Part shown: one piece after another, positions 45,966-59,689 of the stretch
How the letters are laid out: each line of letters begins with the position of its first letter
Position numbering within the stretch: the first letter of the stretch is position 1
Translations under genes and position numbers: made by a program
The notes under the pieces: generated by a model
What the model was told of the DNA's origin: nothing
The model's database searches: none
What the model saw: the letters and a program-made list of their open reading frames with translations, nothing else
NCBI GenBank assembly: GCA_944989445.1
Contig: CALYLW010000138.1
Span: 799,421-863,420, forward strand
Length of the DNA stretch: 64,000 bases
From: Ampullaceana balthica
Taxonomy: Eukaryota; Mollusca; Gastropoda; Lymnaeidae
Reading direction: 5' to 3'

Positions 45966-46289
45966 ATCTATAAGCCTGATTGCAGTCTCGCCCACATTTT
46001 TGTAAGGGAATAATAACCTTGTCAATAATTTAATTCTATGCATTTGAAATCCTACCACCGAACAATCCCTGTTTTTGTATTGGGTGGGGTGGCGGTAGGG
46101 CGGTTAAAACAAAATTATGTAGTGTGTCATTACGTCTTGTTCATGTTTACGTTAATTTATTCACAAGAAATTATATCTTTTCTTTGTCCCGGGATGTTAA
46201 TAACTAAACAAAGCACCAAAGTGCACATTAATGTAGTCACATGATCTATCATACTTTAGCGCCTTTCCCCATCTAGAACCGATTTTAAT

Positions 46290-47250
46290 TATTTCCCCAA
46301 TGCCGCAATGACAGCTCGTGTGAGAGCCCTCGGTCTTCTCTTTATTTGCATGACTGCAACGGTGACATTGGACATAGTGGAACGGGCTGTTTGCCTTCAG
46401 TTATCTCAAAGTGATCTAAATTATTGGCCGTCAAAGGGCCCTTGGACCGTTTTGAGCTCAGGGGGTCTGTGCTGCTGCCATCAAAGAGCCCCGGTCCAAT
46501 AAAGCACATTTCCAGCAATTAAAAGTGGGACAGAAATCAATTTCCCCAATTCATTCTCGCACTACTCATTCGAGTTTTCAAAAATTAAAACAAAGACGGG
46601 AGGCCAACAAAGGGCTCATGACGACAGAGCTTCTGGCAGGGGTTGGTCAGCTGACAATTGGACGGTGAAGATTTTTTTAGCGGGCCACACACACAAAAAA
46701 AAGTGTTGACTGGCTGGGGAGGTCATCAACTCTCAAAGATAAAATGGAGACGACAGCAGAGTAATTCCCCTTGGATGCCCAATTTCCTCAGAAGGCCGAG
46801 TGCCCCGATGTGGAAAGAAGTGCCATTGTTTTCTGTCTCCCGGGCCCAGAGTTGCCCCCCAAAAGACTAATAATTGTATTTGGGCATGCGACACACGGGC
46901 CTTGTTAACTACAATGAGCAGTGGGGAGAAAATCAAGGATAAAATGGAAATTTCGAGCCGACGTCGGGAAAAAAAGATTTTAAAAAAAAAGTCCTCGCTT
47001 TCTGGTTTTGCCATGTAAAAATGAAGAATGCGACTTTGATGCAGGGCCTTTCAATCAATACTTAATTTGATAGCACGGCCTTTAATGAAGCCTTATCAAA
47101 GAAATAAATTTGCCAAGGGCTTCGTTCTCAATTATCCCCAGCCCTGATTTGTAATTAAAGGGCTTTAAGAGCCATCGGCGTGAGCGGGCTTGACTCAGAG
47201 ACCGACAAAGTCGTCGATCGTTGAATCGGTGAAAGACAGGGGTACGTCAG
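46290..47250. promoter_or_regulatory. Candidate conserved non-coding / enhancer-like block
   Basis: A ~1-kb intronic stretch without repeat structure and of more balanced base composition than its surroundings, with many TAATTA/TTAAT and TTATCAAA-type words (gtaattaaagggctttaaga, ccttatcaaagaaataaatt, caatcaatacttaattt). No ORF is convincing and no transposon end was seen. Its texture resembles conserved developmental regulatory sequence; that is inference only. Confidence 0.3.
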
Positions 47251-47787
47251 ACTAAACAGGCTATGGCGGCTGGAGTTCAAAGGTTATTGTAAAACCTTTT
47301 TCAAAGGTATCGATACCTTAGGGTATGTTTCATCAAATGATTTTCCATTTCTCGACGTGGCTTAAATTATGCCCGTTTTATAAAAAGTCCCCATAGATTA
47401 ACGGATTAATTTCAACGGTTAACGAATAAACATTTTTTTTCAATACAGAAAAAATAACATAAACAGTATAAGTATGACAGCTGTGTCATGTTAAAATCTG
47501 GGAAACTCTTGTTGAAATGTCAAAAATACCACGATTAATGTGTTAGCATTTTATATCTATTTTGTTTAATTTAGATGTGATGTATTTCCTAGCAGTGGTT
47601 ATGTCTAGTGTTTTATGTTATGCCAATGAAATTTAAACAAGTACAAAAAGAAATATTTTTTTAAAAACTATTAAGTAGTCCTAAGATATTTTAAATATAT
47701 TATTAAGACTTTTAAAAAAAAAGAATTACATAACTGTAAGAGTAAGTTATCCTTCAGCTGCAGTGAAAAAGTCTTCAACTTACTTAC

Positions 47788-47892
47788 CTACGAGTCGTGC
47801 ACGAACAAGACCTTCTCTCTTGCTAGTTCGTGTCAGCATCAATAAATCCGAGAGTCGATGGAGCTCATCCTCCAAATTTGCACCAAGATCAT
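47788..47892 (-). CDS. GALNT, catalytic exon (REGL segment)
   Basis: 105 bp (2 + 34 codons + 1), acceptor TTTAACCAG and donor GTAAGT. The peptide DLGANLEDELHRLSDLL then RTSKREGLVRARLV matches the GT27 segment between the VDD motif and the DxH motif (L-x-R-x-x-x-R-E-G-L-x-R-A-R). The last base makes GGT (Gly) with the next exon, giving the usual G-A. Confidence 0.93.
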
Positions 47893-48045
47893 CTGGTTAA
47901 ACGAAAATAAGATTGTGACGAATAAATAAAAACATTACTTTTAAAAAAAAACAACTCAGTTGGCATTATAAATCATGAGTTAATCTCTCCTCGGACTAAA
48001 CCGACGGCCAGCATACAAAGACACAAGGATGTACCTCAATTGACC

Positions 48046-48310
48046 AATGGGGTCGTCCATAAAGTACGTTACGTTATTTTTGACAATTTTACCCCCCCCT
48101 CCCACTGTCACAAACTGTAACAAATCTCGGATCCCCCCTTCCCCCTTTCCCTTTTAAAGTACGTCACACTTTTAAGCAAAATTTTTTAATATAAAACACC
48201 GTGACATCACACATGGCCGGACCCCCCTCCCCCCACCCGTCACAAACTGTCACACTTTCTTACACCCCTCCCCCCTCTGGAGCGTGACGTACTTTATGGA
48301 CGGCCCCAAT
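48046..48310. mobile_element. 259-bp MITE, GGGGCCGTCC family, second clear copy
   Basis: Element 48049-48307: left end GGGGTCGTCCATAAAGTACG, right end cgtactttatggacggcccc, flanked by AAT on both sides. Internal C-rich tracts with gtcacaaactgt words mirror the 40968 copy in reverse. It is inserted in the GALNT intron between the VDD and REGL exons. Confidence 0.85.
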
Positions 48311-48352
48311 GGTGCAGACATATTAGATTTAATATAAAACAATACAGTACTG

Positions 48353-48420
48353 GTCGAGTGGGTAGCGCGCTCGCACTTCACGTGAGATAAACTGTTCAAA
48401 ACAGAGCCAAACGAATATTG
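48353..48420 (+). repeat. tRNA-like remnant
   Basis: TGGTCGAGTGGGTAGCGC resembles a tRNA A-box/D-arm, with CTGTTCAAAACAG where a T-arm would be. The match is partial, probably a SINE-head relic. Confidence 0.3.
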
Positions 48421-48807
48421 TTGTAAAAATCCTTTTAATCGAATAGTTTCAGTTATGATATGTCGTTTCGGTTACCATTTCTTGTTTTAGTTATGCTTTT
48501 TAGTTTCAGTTTTCATTTATTGTTTCAGTTATCATTTATTGATTAAGTTATCATTTATCGCTTCAGTTTTCCAGCTAATTAGGAAGTGGCTTTAATTTAG
48601 GTCACACACACACACATTTTAAGAATTATCCTTTAAAATGAGGTGAACCTTGAACTTCATTTGAATGATTATGATAATCATCTATAATCATCTGTAATCA
48701 TCTATTCAGTTTTGTGTAAAGAAAATCTTCCCGAACTCAATCACAGTTGGACATCGCTGTTCATTCTAAGTAGTCTGAATAACATCTATCCTGCCTGTCC
48801 GGTACGT

Positions 48808-49331
48808 TCTCCATCGACTCATGTACATGATCTACCATCTGGTACCTACGTTCTTCATCGACTCCTGTACATGATCTACCATCTTGTACCTACGTTCTTC
48901 ATCGACTCATGTACATGATCTACCATCTGGTACCTACGTTCTTCATCGACTCATGTACATGATCTACCATCTTGTACCTACGTTCTTCATCGACTCATGT
49001 ACATGATCTACCATCTTGTACCTACGTTCTTCATCGACTCATGTACATGATCTACCATCTGGTACCTACGTTCTTCATCGACTCATGTACATGATCTACC
49101 ATCTTGTACCTACGTTCTTCATCGACTCATGTACATGATCTACCATCTTGTACCTACGTTCTCCATCGACTCATGTACATGATCTTCCATCTTGTACCTA
49201 CGTTCTTCATCGACTCATGTACATGATCTACCATCTTGTACCTACGTTCTTCATCGACTCATGTACATGATCTACCATCTTGTACCTACGTTCTTCATCG
49301 ACTCATGTACATGATCTACCATCTGGTACCT
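48808..49331. repeat. 44-bp minisatellite (~12 copies)
   Basis: The unit is catgtacatgatctaccatc, (t/g)tgtacctacgttcttcatcg, act, repeated about 12 times with alternating T/G variants. The array ends 70 bp from the VDD exon (49401). No coding role. Confidence 0.95.
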
Positions 49332-49400
49332 ATCACTTGATGACGTGAGTTAAAAAATTTCCATCTCTAAAACTACCATTACTTAAACTCTTTGACTCAC

Positions 49401-49573
49401 CTGTGCTGCTGTTGTCGTCCACTAAAATCACCTTCTCCAGGAGGTGAGAGGGCGAGCGGTCAAGAAGGGAGACAACTGTTCTCAGTAACACGGACAGAGC
49501 CTCGTTATGGAAACAGATGACGACAGTTGCCTTCGGAAGTGATGGCTCACTATAACTGGGCAGCGTTGGGCAG
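49401..49573 (-). CDS. GALNT, first exon found (start of catalytic domain)
   Basis: 173 bp (1 + 57 codons + 1), acceptor TTCTATCACCAG and donor GTGAGTC. The peptide [33 protein letters not shown] and [14 protein letters not shown] matches the start of GT27 catalytic domains: x-C, then LPxxSVIIxFHNEAxSxLLRT and ILVDDxS. The 5' base completes a codon split in phase 2, so at least one upstream exon (tail, transmembrane anchor, stem) exists. It was not found in the window. Confidence 0.95.
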
Positions 49574-50314
49574 CTGGTGATAGAAGAAACACATGATTTT
49601 ACTAGAACTGGGAAGTGTTATGTAGCTGGTGATAGAAGAAACACATGATTTTACTAGAACTGGGAAGTGTTATGTAGCTGGTGATAGAAGAAACACATGA
49701 TTTTACTAGAACTGGGAAGTGTTATGTAGCTGGTGATAGAAGAAACACATGATTTTACTAGAACTGGGAAGTGTTATGTAGCTGGTGATAGAAGAAACAC
49801 ATGATTTTACTAGAACTGGGAAGTGTTATGTAGCTGGTGATAGAAGAAACACATGATTTTACTAGAACTGGGAAGTGTTATGTAGCTGGTGATAGAAGAA
49901 ACACATGATTTTACTAGAACTGGGAAGTGTTATGTAGCTGGTGATAGAAGAAACACATGATTTTACTAGAACTGGGAAGTGTTATGTAGCTGGTGATAGA
50001 AGAAACACATGATTTTACTAGAACTGGGAAGTGTTATGTAGCTGGTGATAGAAGAAACACATGATTTTACTAGAACTGGGAAGTGTTATGTAGCTGGTGA
50101 TAGAAGAAACACATGATTTTACTAGAACTGGGAAGTGTTATGTAGCTGGTGATAGAAGAAACACATGATTTTACTAGAACTGGGAAGTGTTATGTAGCTG
50201 GTGATAGAAGAAACACATGATTTTACTAGAACTGGGAAGTGTTATGTAGCTGGTGATAGAAGAAACACATGATTTACTAGAACTGGGAAGTGTTATGTAG
50301 CTGGTGATAGAAGA
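49566..50314. repeat. 52-bp minisatellite containing the GALNT splice acceptor (~14 copies)
   Basis: The unit reads actgggaagtgttatgtagc, tggtgatagaagaaacacat, gattttactaga. Its first members overlap the exon edge: the real exon/intron junction ctgggcagcgttgggcagctggtgatagaagaaac is a diverged copy of the same unit. On the transcribed (minus) strand every unit carries TTTCTTCTATCACCAG, identical to the genuine acceptor. The 52-bp period is not a multiple of three. Confidence 0.95.
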
Positions 50315-51107
50315 AATGATAATTCTAGTTTAGAAAGCCAATAAATACGTTCTGTAGAAACTTTCCTTCAGCTTATTGAAATAAATTATAATTTTCATCA
50401 ATCAGCAGTAAATATACGTCCGCTTTATAGTATAGACTCCAAGTAGTAAGGAAATAAATCCATGTTTAAAACAACGCATAAGTGACTAGCCATCTATATA
50501 ACTTAACTTTTGTTACACATGTTTTTGTTTAAGTAAGTTCAAATTAGAAATTTATGAAACACGAGCAACATTTCCATATATATAAGAATAACCTGGATGT
50601 TTTCAAAACAATTTTGGAAAAGTTCAATTTTTAAATAGAATCAAAATTTGTTTCAACATTTATAAGTGGGATTTTGTTTTTTAACTGACTGTTATGTTTA
50701 TCTTCTTGTGTTGGTTTGGGCCAAATCTCATTTTACATTTTCGGCGTTCGTATGAGTTAGCGTCCACTCATCCTTGCAGGACCAATGCGGGTCAGATCTT
50801 GCAACTCTTTTTTATTGACTTAAGAATCTATTTGTGGAAGAAAGTCTTTGTGATTTTAGAAGATATTAGATTTATTGCTGAAATAAAGTATGCTAGGAAA
50901 TTAATTTTTAACATTTAAAGCAGTATTCTTTACAATTATTTGTTAAATTTTACATTTAAACTATCGGCTAAATAGAATGCTTTCTTATTCTTCCGAATGA
51001 CTTTCTTGGCATTATTAGCCACTTAATGTCTGTGTATGTGTAGAGACGCAGTTAATGAAGCCTATAATTTGAAAGTAAAATCTAAAAGTAACAATTATTA
51101 TGTATTA
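50315..51107. other. Unique AT-rich sequence upstream of the minisatellite
   Basis: No exon, transposon end or tandem array was recognised. A 74-codon plus-strand ORF at 50694-50918 has no recognised domain. The missing N-terminal GALNT exon was sought here on the minus strand and not found. Confidence 0.4.
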
Positions 51108-51365
51108 CTAGAGTATCACCCGTCAAAAATGACGGAAGTTTTCAAAATAAATACACATCAGATTAAACAATAACGTAATACAGAACTTTCATTTGTTTTA
51201 TTTATTTTTATTTGATTCATTAATCATATTGTTGAACAATTTTATGCGAAACGTTCCAAAAAAGTTATTTTTGGTGCAGTAATTTGGTGCGCTGCTTTCT
51301 AAAAAATGTTACATCCACACATACATACATACATACATACAGACGACGGGAATTATGTATATTGA
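51108..51365 (-). mobile_element. Mini-Helitron (258 bp)
   Basis: On the minus strand it starts TCAATATACATAATTCCCG at 51365 after an A. It ends with hairpin CCGTCATTTTTGACGG, then GTGATACTCTAG and a T. TC start, hairpin, CTAG end and A/T insertion all fit Helitrons. An ACATACATACATACAT run lies near its 5' end. Non-coding. Confidence 0.8.
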
Positions 51366-51464
51366 TTGTTTTAATTTAATTTAAAAATTTTAACATAATT
51401 TTCTAATTTTCAGTTTCTTTTAAACTAATCTTTGAAAGAAAGGACTTTAATGCATAGTCGTTAT

Positions 51465-52714
<1,250 letters not shown>

Positions 52715-52723
52715 TATATATAA

Positions 52724-53160
52724 CTAGTGTACACCCGTCAAAAATGACGGAAGTTTTCAGCTGAAATCTATTTATTTTTATTAAAAATGCACTTTTTAGG
52801 GCGCCTATGGCGCCGACCTTTTTCAAAAGCCCAACTAACTTGTCCTTGTTTGATAAATACGAAATATTAAACTTTCTGAAATGTACACAAAGTATTTTAT
52901 AATAGGGGTTGCGGCCTACGGCGCCCCGTTTGTTTTTTTATTTTATAATTAACCATCATCAAATCCTCTTTTTACATTGGTCCCTTTTCCAAAATTAAAA
53001 TATGAGCGAAAACAATGACGCAATATTATATTTTTTGCAGCGCATTTTTAATTTGCACACCTTTTGATGCATTGGTGCAGTAATTTGGTTTTCCCTGCTT
53101 TCTAAAATTAGTAGCGTCAGGACAGACTGACTGACTTGAGTGACCATTGCAAATTATATA
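52724..53160 (-). mobile_element. Helitron-like unit, minus strand (left half of a divergent pair)
   Basis: The 3' end at 52724 has hairpin CCGTCATTTTTGACGG, then GTGTACACTAG and T, almost the same as the mini-Helitron at 51108. The 5' end lies near 53160 (AATTTGCAATGGTCACTC), approximate. The body shares gataaatacgaaatatt and ttccaaaattaaaata blocks with fragment D at 21.8 kb. Confidence 0.6.
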
Positions 53161-53752
<592 letters not shown>

Positions 53753-54018
53753 GTATTGCAGTTGTTTTCGTGTTCGACATTTGTCAGACAGCCGCGCGCA
53801 CCTAGCGTGTCTTCAATCACGAACCGTCCAATCAGATAACGCACCAAGCGGCTAAAGGTTAACAATTATCCAAACACCACCAAGCACAAACACATGCCAT
53901 TCTGGCGTTACACCGTTCATTTTGTAATCGTTTCGAAGAAAAAAAAATTGAAAGCAAAACAGAACGTCGATCATAACTAGCGCAGTCCCGTTCTTTCTTC
54001 CATTACTCTCCGAGCATA

Positions 54019-54242
54019 CCCTCATGTGAATGTCATACACCGCCATGTGAATGTCATACACCGCCATGTGAATGTCATACACCGCCATGTGAATGTCATA
54101 CACCGCCATGTGAATGTCATACACCGCCATGTGAATGTCATACACCGCCGTGTGAATGTCATACATCGCCATGTGAATGTCAGACATCGACGTGTGCATG
54201 TCAGACATCGACGTGTGCATGTCAGACATCGCCGTGTGCATC
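54019..54242. repeat. 21-bp minisatellite (~10 copies)
   Basis: Unit gccatgtgaatgtcatacacc, drifting to gacgtgtgcatgtcagacatc at the right end. The period is a multiple of three, so both strands appear open as a 7-residue repeat. Considered non-coding. Confidence 0.95.
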
Positions 54243-54654
54243 TTTATCGCCTTTCATCTTTGTAATTACAATGAAAAGAGCACACTTGATGGGTGTTTTG
54301 ATCTACTGAGTCCTAACGTCAGGGTCAACTGGCAATTCGTTGAATGTTTCCATAACGTCTGATGCTTAACGTCTTATCAATTTAACGCTAGTCATTTTTC
54401 TAACAGAAAAATCTAAACAGCATGTGACTGAACATTTCTGAATATTTTTGCACGACTTTATTCAATATCTTTAGAGCCAAACTTAGATGGTACAACGGAA
54501 ACGTAAAGTAATAGCTCGGTAAAAATAAATTGACGGTTATTTCCTCATGTCAGTTAAAAACATCCAAATTCTGAACTCTATTTGTAGTTTTTCTAAGACA
54601 AATTATTCGTTCATTAGGGAAAGACGGGTAATGTATGAGAGAGACGTTGAAGAG

Positions 54655-55045
54655 GCCATGATAGCTGAGAAGATGGGTGAGCGAAATGATGGGTGAGCAA
54701 AATGATAGGTGAGCACAATGATGGATGAGGCAGATGATGGTCCCATGATGGATATGAGCAGGCAGACTATAGGTGAGATAGATGATGGATGAGGGTAGGC
54801 AGACTATTGGTGAGACAGATGATGGATGAGGTAGGCAGACAATTGGTGAGACTGATAATGGGTGAAGCAGATGATGATTGGGACAGATGATCTTTTTAAA
54901 GCAGATGATGATTGGGACAGATGATTTTTTTAAAGCAGATTATGATTGGGGCAGATGATCTTTTTAAAGCAGATGACGATTGGGACAGATGATCTTTTTA
55001 AAGCAGATGATGATTGGGACAGATGATCTTTTTAAAGCAGATGGT
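54655..55045. repeat. Complex gatgatg-rich tandem repeats
   Basis: Left part: diverged units like tgagacagatgatggatgag and gtaggcagactat. Right part: about five ~35-bp units gatgatgattgggacagatg, atctttttaaagca. No coding role. Confidence 0.85.
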
Positions 55046-55189
55046 TAGTGAATGAGAAGGGCATAGGAAGGGTAAGATAAGATTTGAAAGTTGACTGATT
55101 AAATTAACTTTGAGGAAAGTCTAAAAATCTTTTTTTTTAAATTTATTTTTCTTTTTTACGTTTTGTTTAATTATGTAAACGTGTGTATG

Positions 55190-55268
55190 TGTGTGTTTGT
55201 CTTTATGTGTGTGTGAGAGAGAGAGAGCGTTTGTGTGTGTGTGTGTGTGCGTGCGTGTGCGTGTGTGT
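55190..55268. repeat. (TG)n microsatellite
   Basis: TG-rich tract with an internal gagagagagag segment and a few TGCG interruptions. Confidence 0.9.
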
Positions 55269-55366
55269 TCTAAGAATCACCTCCATACCCTGCACACGGT
55301 TATTCTGATCATTGCATTCAATTTATTTCTCTTATGTCTGTTTAAGATAAAAATTCTCCATGTCTA

Positions 55367-55618
55367 GTTATACAGTAATAGCTATACAGTAATAGCTATA
55401 CAGTAATAGCTATACAGTAATAGCTATACAGTAATAGCTATACAGTAATAGCTATACAGTAATAGCTATACAGTAATAGCTATACAGTAATAGCTATACA
55501 GTAATAGCTATACAGTAATAGCTATACAGTAATAGCTATACAGTAATAGCTATACAGTAATAGCTATACAGTAATAGCTATACAGTAATAGCTATACAGT
55601 AATAGCTATACAGTAATG
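55367..55618. repeat. 14-bp minisatellite (~18 perfect copies)
   Basis: Unit agctatacagtaat, essentially perfect over ~250 bp, which indicates recent expansion. Confidence 0.98.
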
Positions 55619-55727
55619 TAGGGAAATACTACAATCAGGTATTGTTAGAGTTGAAAACTGCCAGGATAAAGTAAGATGTTATTAGGAGTTTCAAAGTGTA
55701 ATTAAACGCAAGTCCAACCAAATTATC

Positions 55728-55989
55728 TTACAGACGCTCCTTCTATGCAGAAGATAGTTGCGTCCACAGACCATGGCAGATGATCTGTTGGCAAGTGATG
55801 CAGCGTTCACAGGCCACGGCTTTGTGGGTTCCACGCATTACCCAGCCGCCTAACTATGTTAGGTACCCATTCGGAGCGGGGTGACTCAGGGACGCCCTAG
55901 GCCCCGGGAACAAGCCCTTGCCTTCACACGGATTCGAACCCGTGACCATCGGTACGACAGTCCAGCGCGCTGCCACTCGACCACCGCGT
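55728..55989 (-). mobile_element. tRNA-derived SINE, copy 3
   Basis: Flanked by AAATTATC duplications (55720-55727 and 55990-55997). On the minus strand: head CGGTGGTCGAGTGGC (A-box) and GGTTCGAATCC (B-box), body, and 3' module with hairpin CTTCTGCATAGAAG and GGAGCGTCTGTAAG. Near full length with a clear duplication. Confidence 0.88.
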
Positions 55990-55997
55990 AAATTATC

Positions 55998-56795
55998 CCC
56001 CTTCTTCCCCTTTAACTAAAAGGTATTCGATCAATGTATTAATTATTCTGAATCCTCTAAGATAATATATTTTCAATGTTATTTATAAATCCAATAGGGT
56101 GCAATATGTTTTGATAACTCCAAATTTACATTAGTTTAGCATTCAGTAGTAACCGACAGTTATAACTGTAGGAATAGAATAAAACTTTCCGGTTAACAAA
56201 AGAAAGTCTAGCAGGAGACGTGACCTGGAAATCTACCTTCAGTTTCCCCATTTGTTCACACCTCTACTGTCTACCCTATCTCCCCATTTGTTCACACCTC
56301 TACTCTCTACCCCTATCTCTCTGCTAGAGATCAGGGTAGCGTCGCGTTAAATCCCTCCTACTACCTATCAGCCTTAAATCCGTCTTCTGTTGCTAGCCTC
56401 TAGAATCTCCACCTGAACAAATTTGACGGGATCTCAGGTGTCCTGTGGACGGTATACATCTGAAACGCGTCAATCTTCATTTTCATCTACAACAACTTCA
56501 CACGAGGAGCAGACGATAAAAGGGAGACCACTGCGACTGTGAGGGTGGGTTGGCTGAATCTCGGCAAGGATTTTTATCTCCACTTGTTTACACACTTTTC
56601 TCTTTCAATCATATCTAAAATATTTATACCCTGAACAAAGAATGAGCCCCAGCAGGAAGAGATGGGAAGATGTGAAAGAGAAGCGATGAACGATAAACGC
56701 TCTTTGTCATATCAGGAAAGCAATAGTGTGAATGACTTTGAATAGAGTTATATCCCCTTGATTCTAAGATCGTAAACTTTATCATGAGTCAGGAC
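55998..56795. other. Region without recognised gene
   Basis: No exon or transposon end was seen. A short direct repeat, tccccatttgttcacacctctact, occurs at ~56245 and ~56280. The upstream GALNT exon was not recognised here. Confidence 0.4.
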
Positions 56796-56993
56796 GTAAC
56801 CTGCAGTGGCGTAGCTAGGTATTTGGGGGCCCGGGGGCCTAGCCTCTTCGGGGGCCGCAGCATTTTGACCGGTGGCGTAATATTCAATATAATAAAAAAT
56901 TCGGACACTCCTTTGGGGGCCCCACTTGAGTGGGGGCCCGGTGGGACTTTCAAATTTGGACCCCCCTCCCCTAGCTACGCCACTGGTAACCTG
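56796..56993. mobile_element. 182-bp hAT-like MITE with perfect 8-bp TSD
   Basis: Element 56804-56985 is flanked by GTAACCTG on both sides. Ends CAGTGGCGTAGCTAGG and the inverse CCTAGCTACGCCACTG are near-perfect and the same as those of the 2.6-kb hAT at 28726-31344, which is a plausible family relative. The interior is GGGGGCC-rich. Confidence 0.92.
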
Positions 56994-57239
56994 CATTTCG
57001 TAAAAGCTTAAAAAATGACTACGACTTGTGGATTTAACGATTATATCTGTGCAGTGCACTCTGTTCTACTTCAGACTTCGTGTGAACTTCATTGCATTTA
57101 TTTGCTCTGATTTGTATTTTATTGGTATTTTATTATATGTGGACTCCATTTTTACTCTGTTTTATGCACTTCATTATATTACACTGCTATGCTTTTCTTA
57201 ATGTATTACACTTCTACTATTTTCTTTAATGTATTACAA

Positions 57240-57960
57240 CTTTTTATAAATCATTTATATTAACTCGTGGTGTGTGTTTGCCGCAAAAACTTTGGATCGA
57301 TTTTTGACCCACTTCACCGTGTGCTATCGAGCTGAAATTTTGCAGGCAGACTCGTAGCGTCAATAAAAACGATGCATCAAAATTTCAGATTGATCGAATG
57401 TACTGTAATTAAATTAATGAATTTTTAGATTATCTCTATTTGTCTCTATGTAGCATGTACATTTTTGTGCTAGACTGTCGCGGTGCGTATTATATTTAAC
57501 AAACTCTTTAATATTTTCTTGTCATGCGGTGTGGTGCGTATGTTAGTGAGCATGCTTTAAAAAAATTATATTCCCGATCTATAAATTTGTATGCTACTCT
57601 GTCGCCTTATATTAAACATGTTTTACGAGAAATAACTAAAATTTTGGATTTTTGGATTGTCGTGCGATGTATATTATATAATGGACATACTTTTAGTTAT
57701 GTCTCGTATATAAAGAATTTATAGTAAAAAACTTGGTGTTTTTTTACGGCTTTTTAAAAAATGTTATATAAATTGTGTTGAGGGTGGATAGTAAATTCCG
57801 TTTTTCTTTATTTTGCCACCCATCAAAATTCTGCAGGCGTTCTTTCAAGATTATCGTCTGTTGTATTTTAGACACCATCACCCTAAGTGTTGGCACGAGC
57901 GGGAACGTGCCACGAAGCTCTAAAGTAAATAGGATACCTCAAAGAAAACTCCCATAATGC
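57240..57960. repeat. Dispersed repeat with gtgcgtattatatt units (copy 1)
   Basis: Contains aactcgtggtgt, gagctgaaattttgcaggca, ggtgcgtattatatttaaca and agaatttatagtaaaaaact. The same landmarks occur in reverse order and orientation at 62440-62925, so these are two copies of one repeat. Family unknown. Confidence 0.7.
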
Positions 57961-58439
57961 CATCGGCTTTGAGGTTTTAACGAAAAACTAGCAGACGAGC
58001 TTTAAAGTGGCACCAACAGAATTAGAACTCTTGAACTCTGCAGAGGTGCCCACGTGACCACGTGAGCAGACGACAAGAACACTAAACATCACCTCGGCGG
58101 CACGTCGAATACATTTTTGTTTAGCTAAACATTACATCAGGAGTTAGACTCAAGACCTTTGCTTTATAAATCCTCAAGTAACATTATCGACATTTTATTT
58201 ACTTTCAAAGTGTTTCAAGAAATACGTCTACATTTCAATATATGTAAATTCTCACAAATATTTTTGTCTCCTGTAACTCTCCTGAATTCTCACATTACTC
58301 TAGAACTCAAAAGCTTCACAAGTTTTAACAATAAAGCATTTAAAACAGTTACTTTGTGTCCGAATTTCAATTAGGTTTTCTAAATGAACCTTTATTGCTC
58401 AAACTAACCATTAATTTCAAAGATTACGTCCATTCAATT

Positions 58440-59212
58440 CTCTCAATATCCCCCTTTACTTTCTCCCAATACCCCATATCTTCACAATACCCCTATGTTC
58501 TCACAATACCTCATATTCTCACAATAAACCATATTCTCACAATACACCATATTCTCACAATACATCATATTCTCACAATACCCCATGTCTTCACAATACC
58601 CCTATGTTCTCACAATACCTCATATTCTCACAATAAACCATATTCTCACAATAAACCATATTCTCACAATACACCATATTCTCACAATACACCATGTCTT
58701 CACAATGCACCATATTCTCACAATACACCATATTCTCACAATACACCATATTCTCACAATACACCATATTCTCACATTACACCATATTCTCACAATACAC
58801 CATATTCTCACAATACCACATATTCTCACAATACACCCTATTCTCACAATACCCCCTGTGTTCTCACAATACACCCTATTCTCACAATACCCCCTATGTT
58901 CTCACAATACACCATATTCTCACAATACACCATATTCTCACATTACACCATATTCTCACAATACACCATATTCTCACAATACCACATATTCTCACAATAC
59001 ACCCTATTCTCACAATACCCCCTATGTTCTCACAATACACCATATTCTCACAATACACCATATTCTCACAATACACCATATTCTCACAATACACCATATT
59101 CTCACAATACACCATATTCTCACAATACACCCATATTCTCACAATATACCATATTCTCACAATACACCATATTCTCACAATACACCATATTCTCACAATA
59201 CACCCTATTCTC
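58440..59212. repeat. 18-bp minisatellite (ttctcacaatacaccata)
   Basis: About 40 copies of an 18-bp unit, with variants such as accccatgt. Divisibility by three opens all plus-strand frames as 6-residue repeats. The 369-codon ORF across it is a repeat artefact: no start context, no other domain. Confidence 0.96.
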
Positions 59213-59456
59213 ACAATACCCCCACATCATCACAATACCCCCACATCATCACAATACCCCCACATCATCACAATACCCCCCCACATCATCACAATACCCC
59301 CACATCATCACAATACCCCCACATCATCACAATACCCCCTATGTTCTCACAATACCCCCACATCATCACAATACCCCCTATGTTCTCACAATACCCCCAC
59401 ATCATCACAATACCCCCTATGTTCTCACACACTTGGCCCTGTTTTCACAATACCCC
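59213..59456. repeat. 19-bp minisatellite (tcacaatacccccacatca)
   Basis: A continuation of the preceding array in which the unit gains one base and changes to a cccccacatcat core, interleaved with ctatgttctcacaatac variants. About 12 units. Confidence 0.9.
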
Positions 59457-59689
59457 ATCACCTAAACTCTCGCAGTAGGACATCTGCACCTGTGCCACCA
59501 AGATTAGCATCTAATTAAATCAAACATTTCGGCTTACAGTTGTGTCAACTTGATTCCAACACTTCACCAGAGGGCGTGGTTTAGTATCACGTGCATTAAT
59601 ATGACACGTGCGGCAATAGTTTCAGAGAGTGTGCTTATGGTTTAAAAAAGTGTGTGCTAATAGGTTTCATTGTGTGCACTTAACGTTTA

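Noticed and set aside
58356..59478. Very long plus-strand ORFs (up to 369 codons) with Ser-His-Asn-Thr-Pro-Tyr repeats
   Set aside because: The 18-bp period is a multiple of three, so several frames are open at once; no other protein feature is present.
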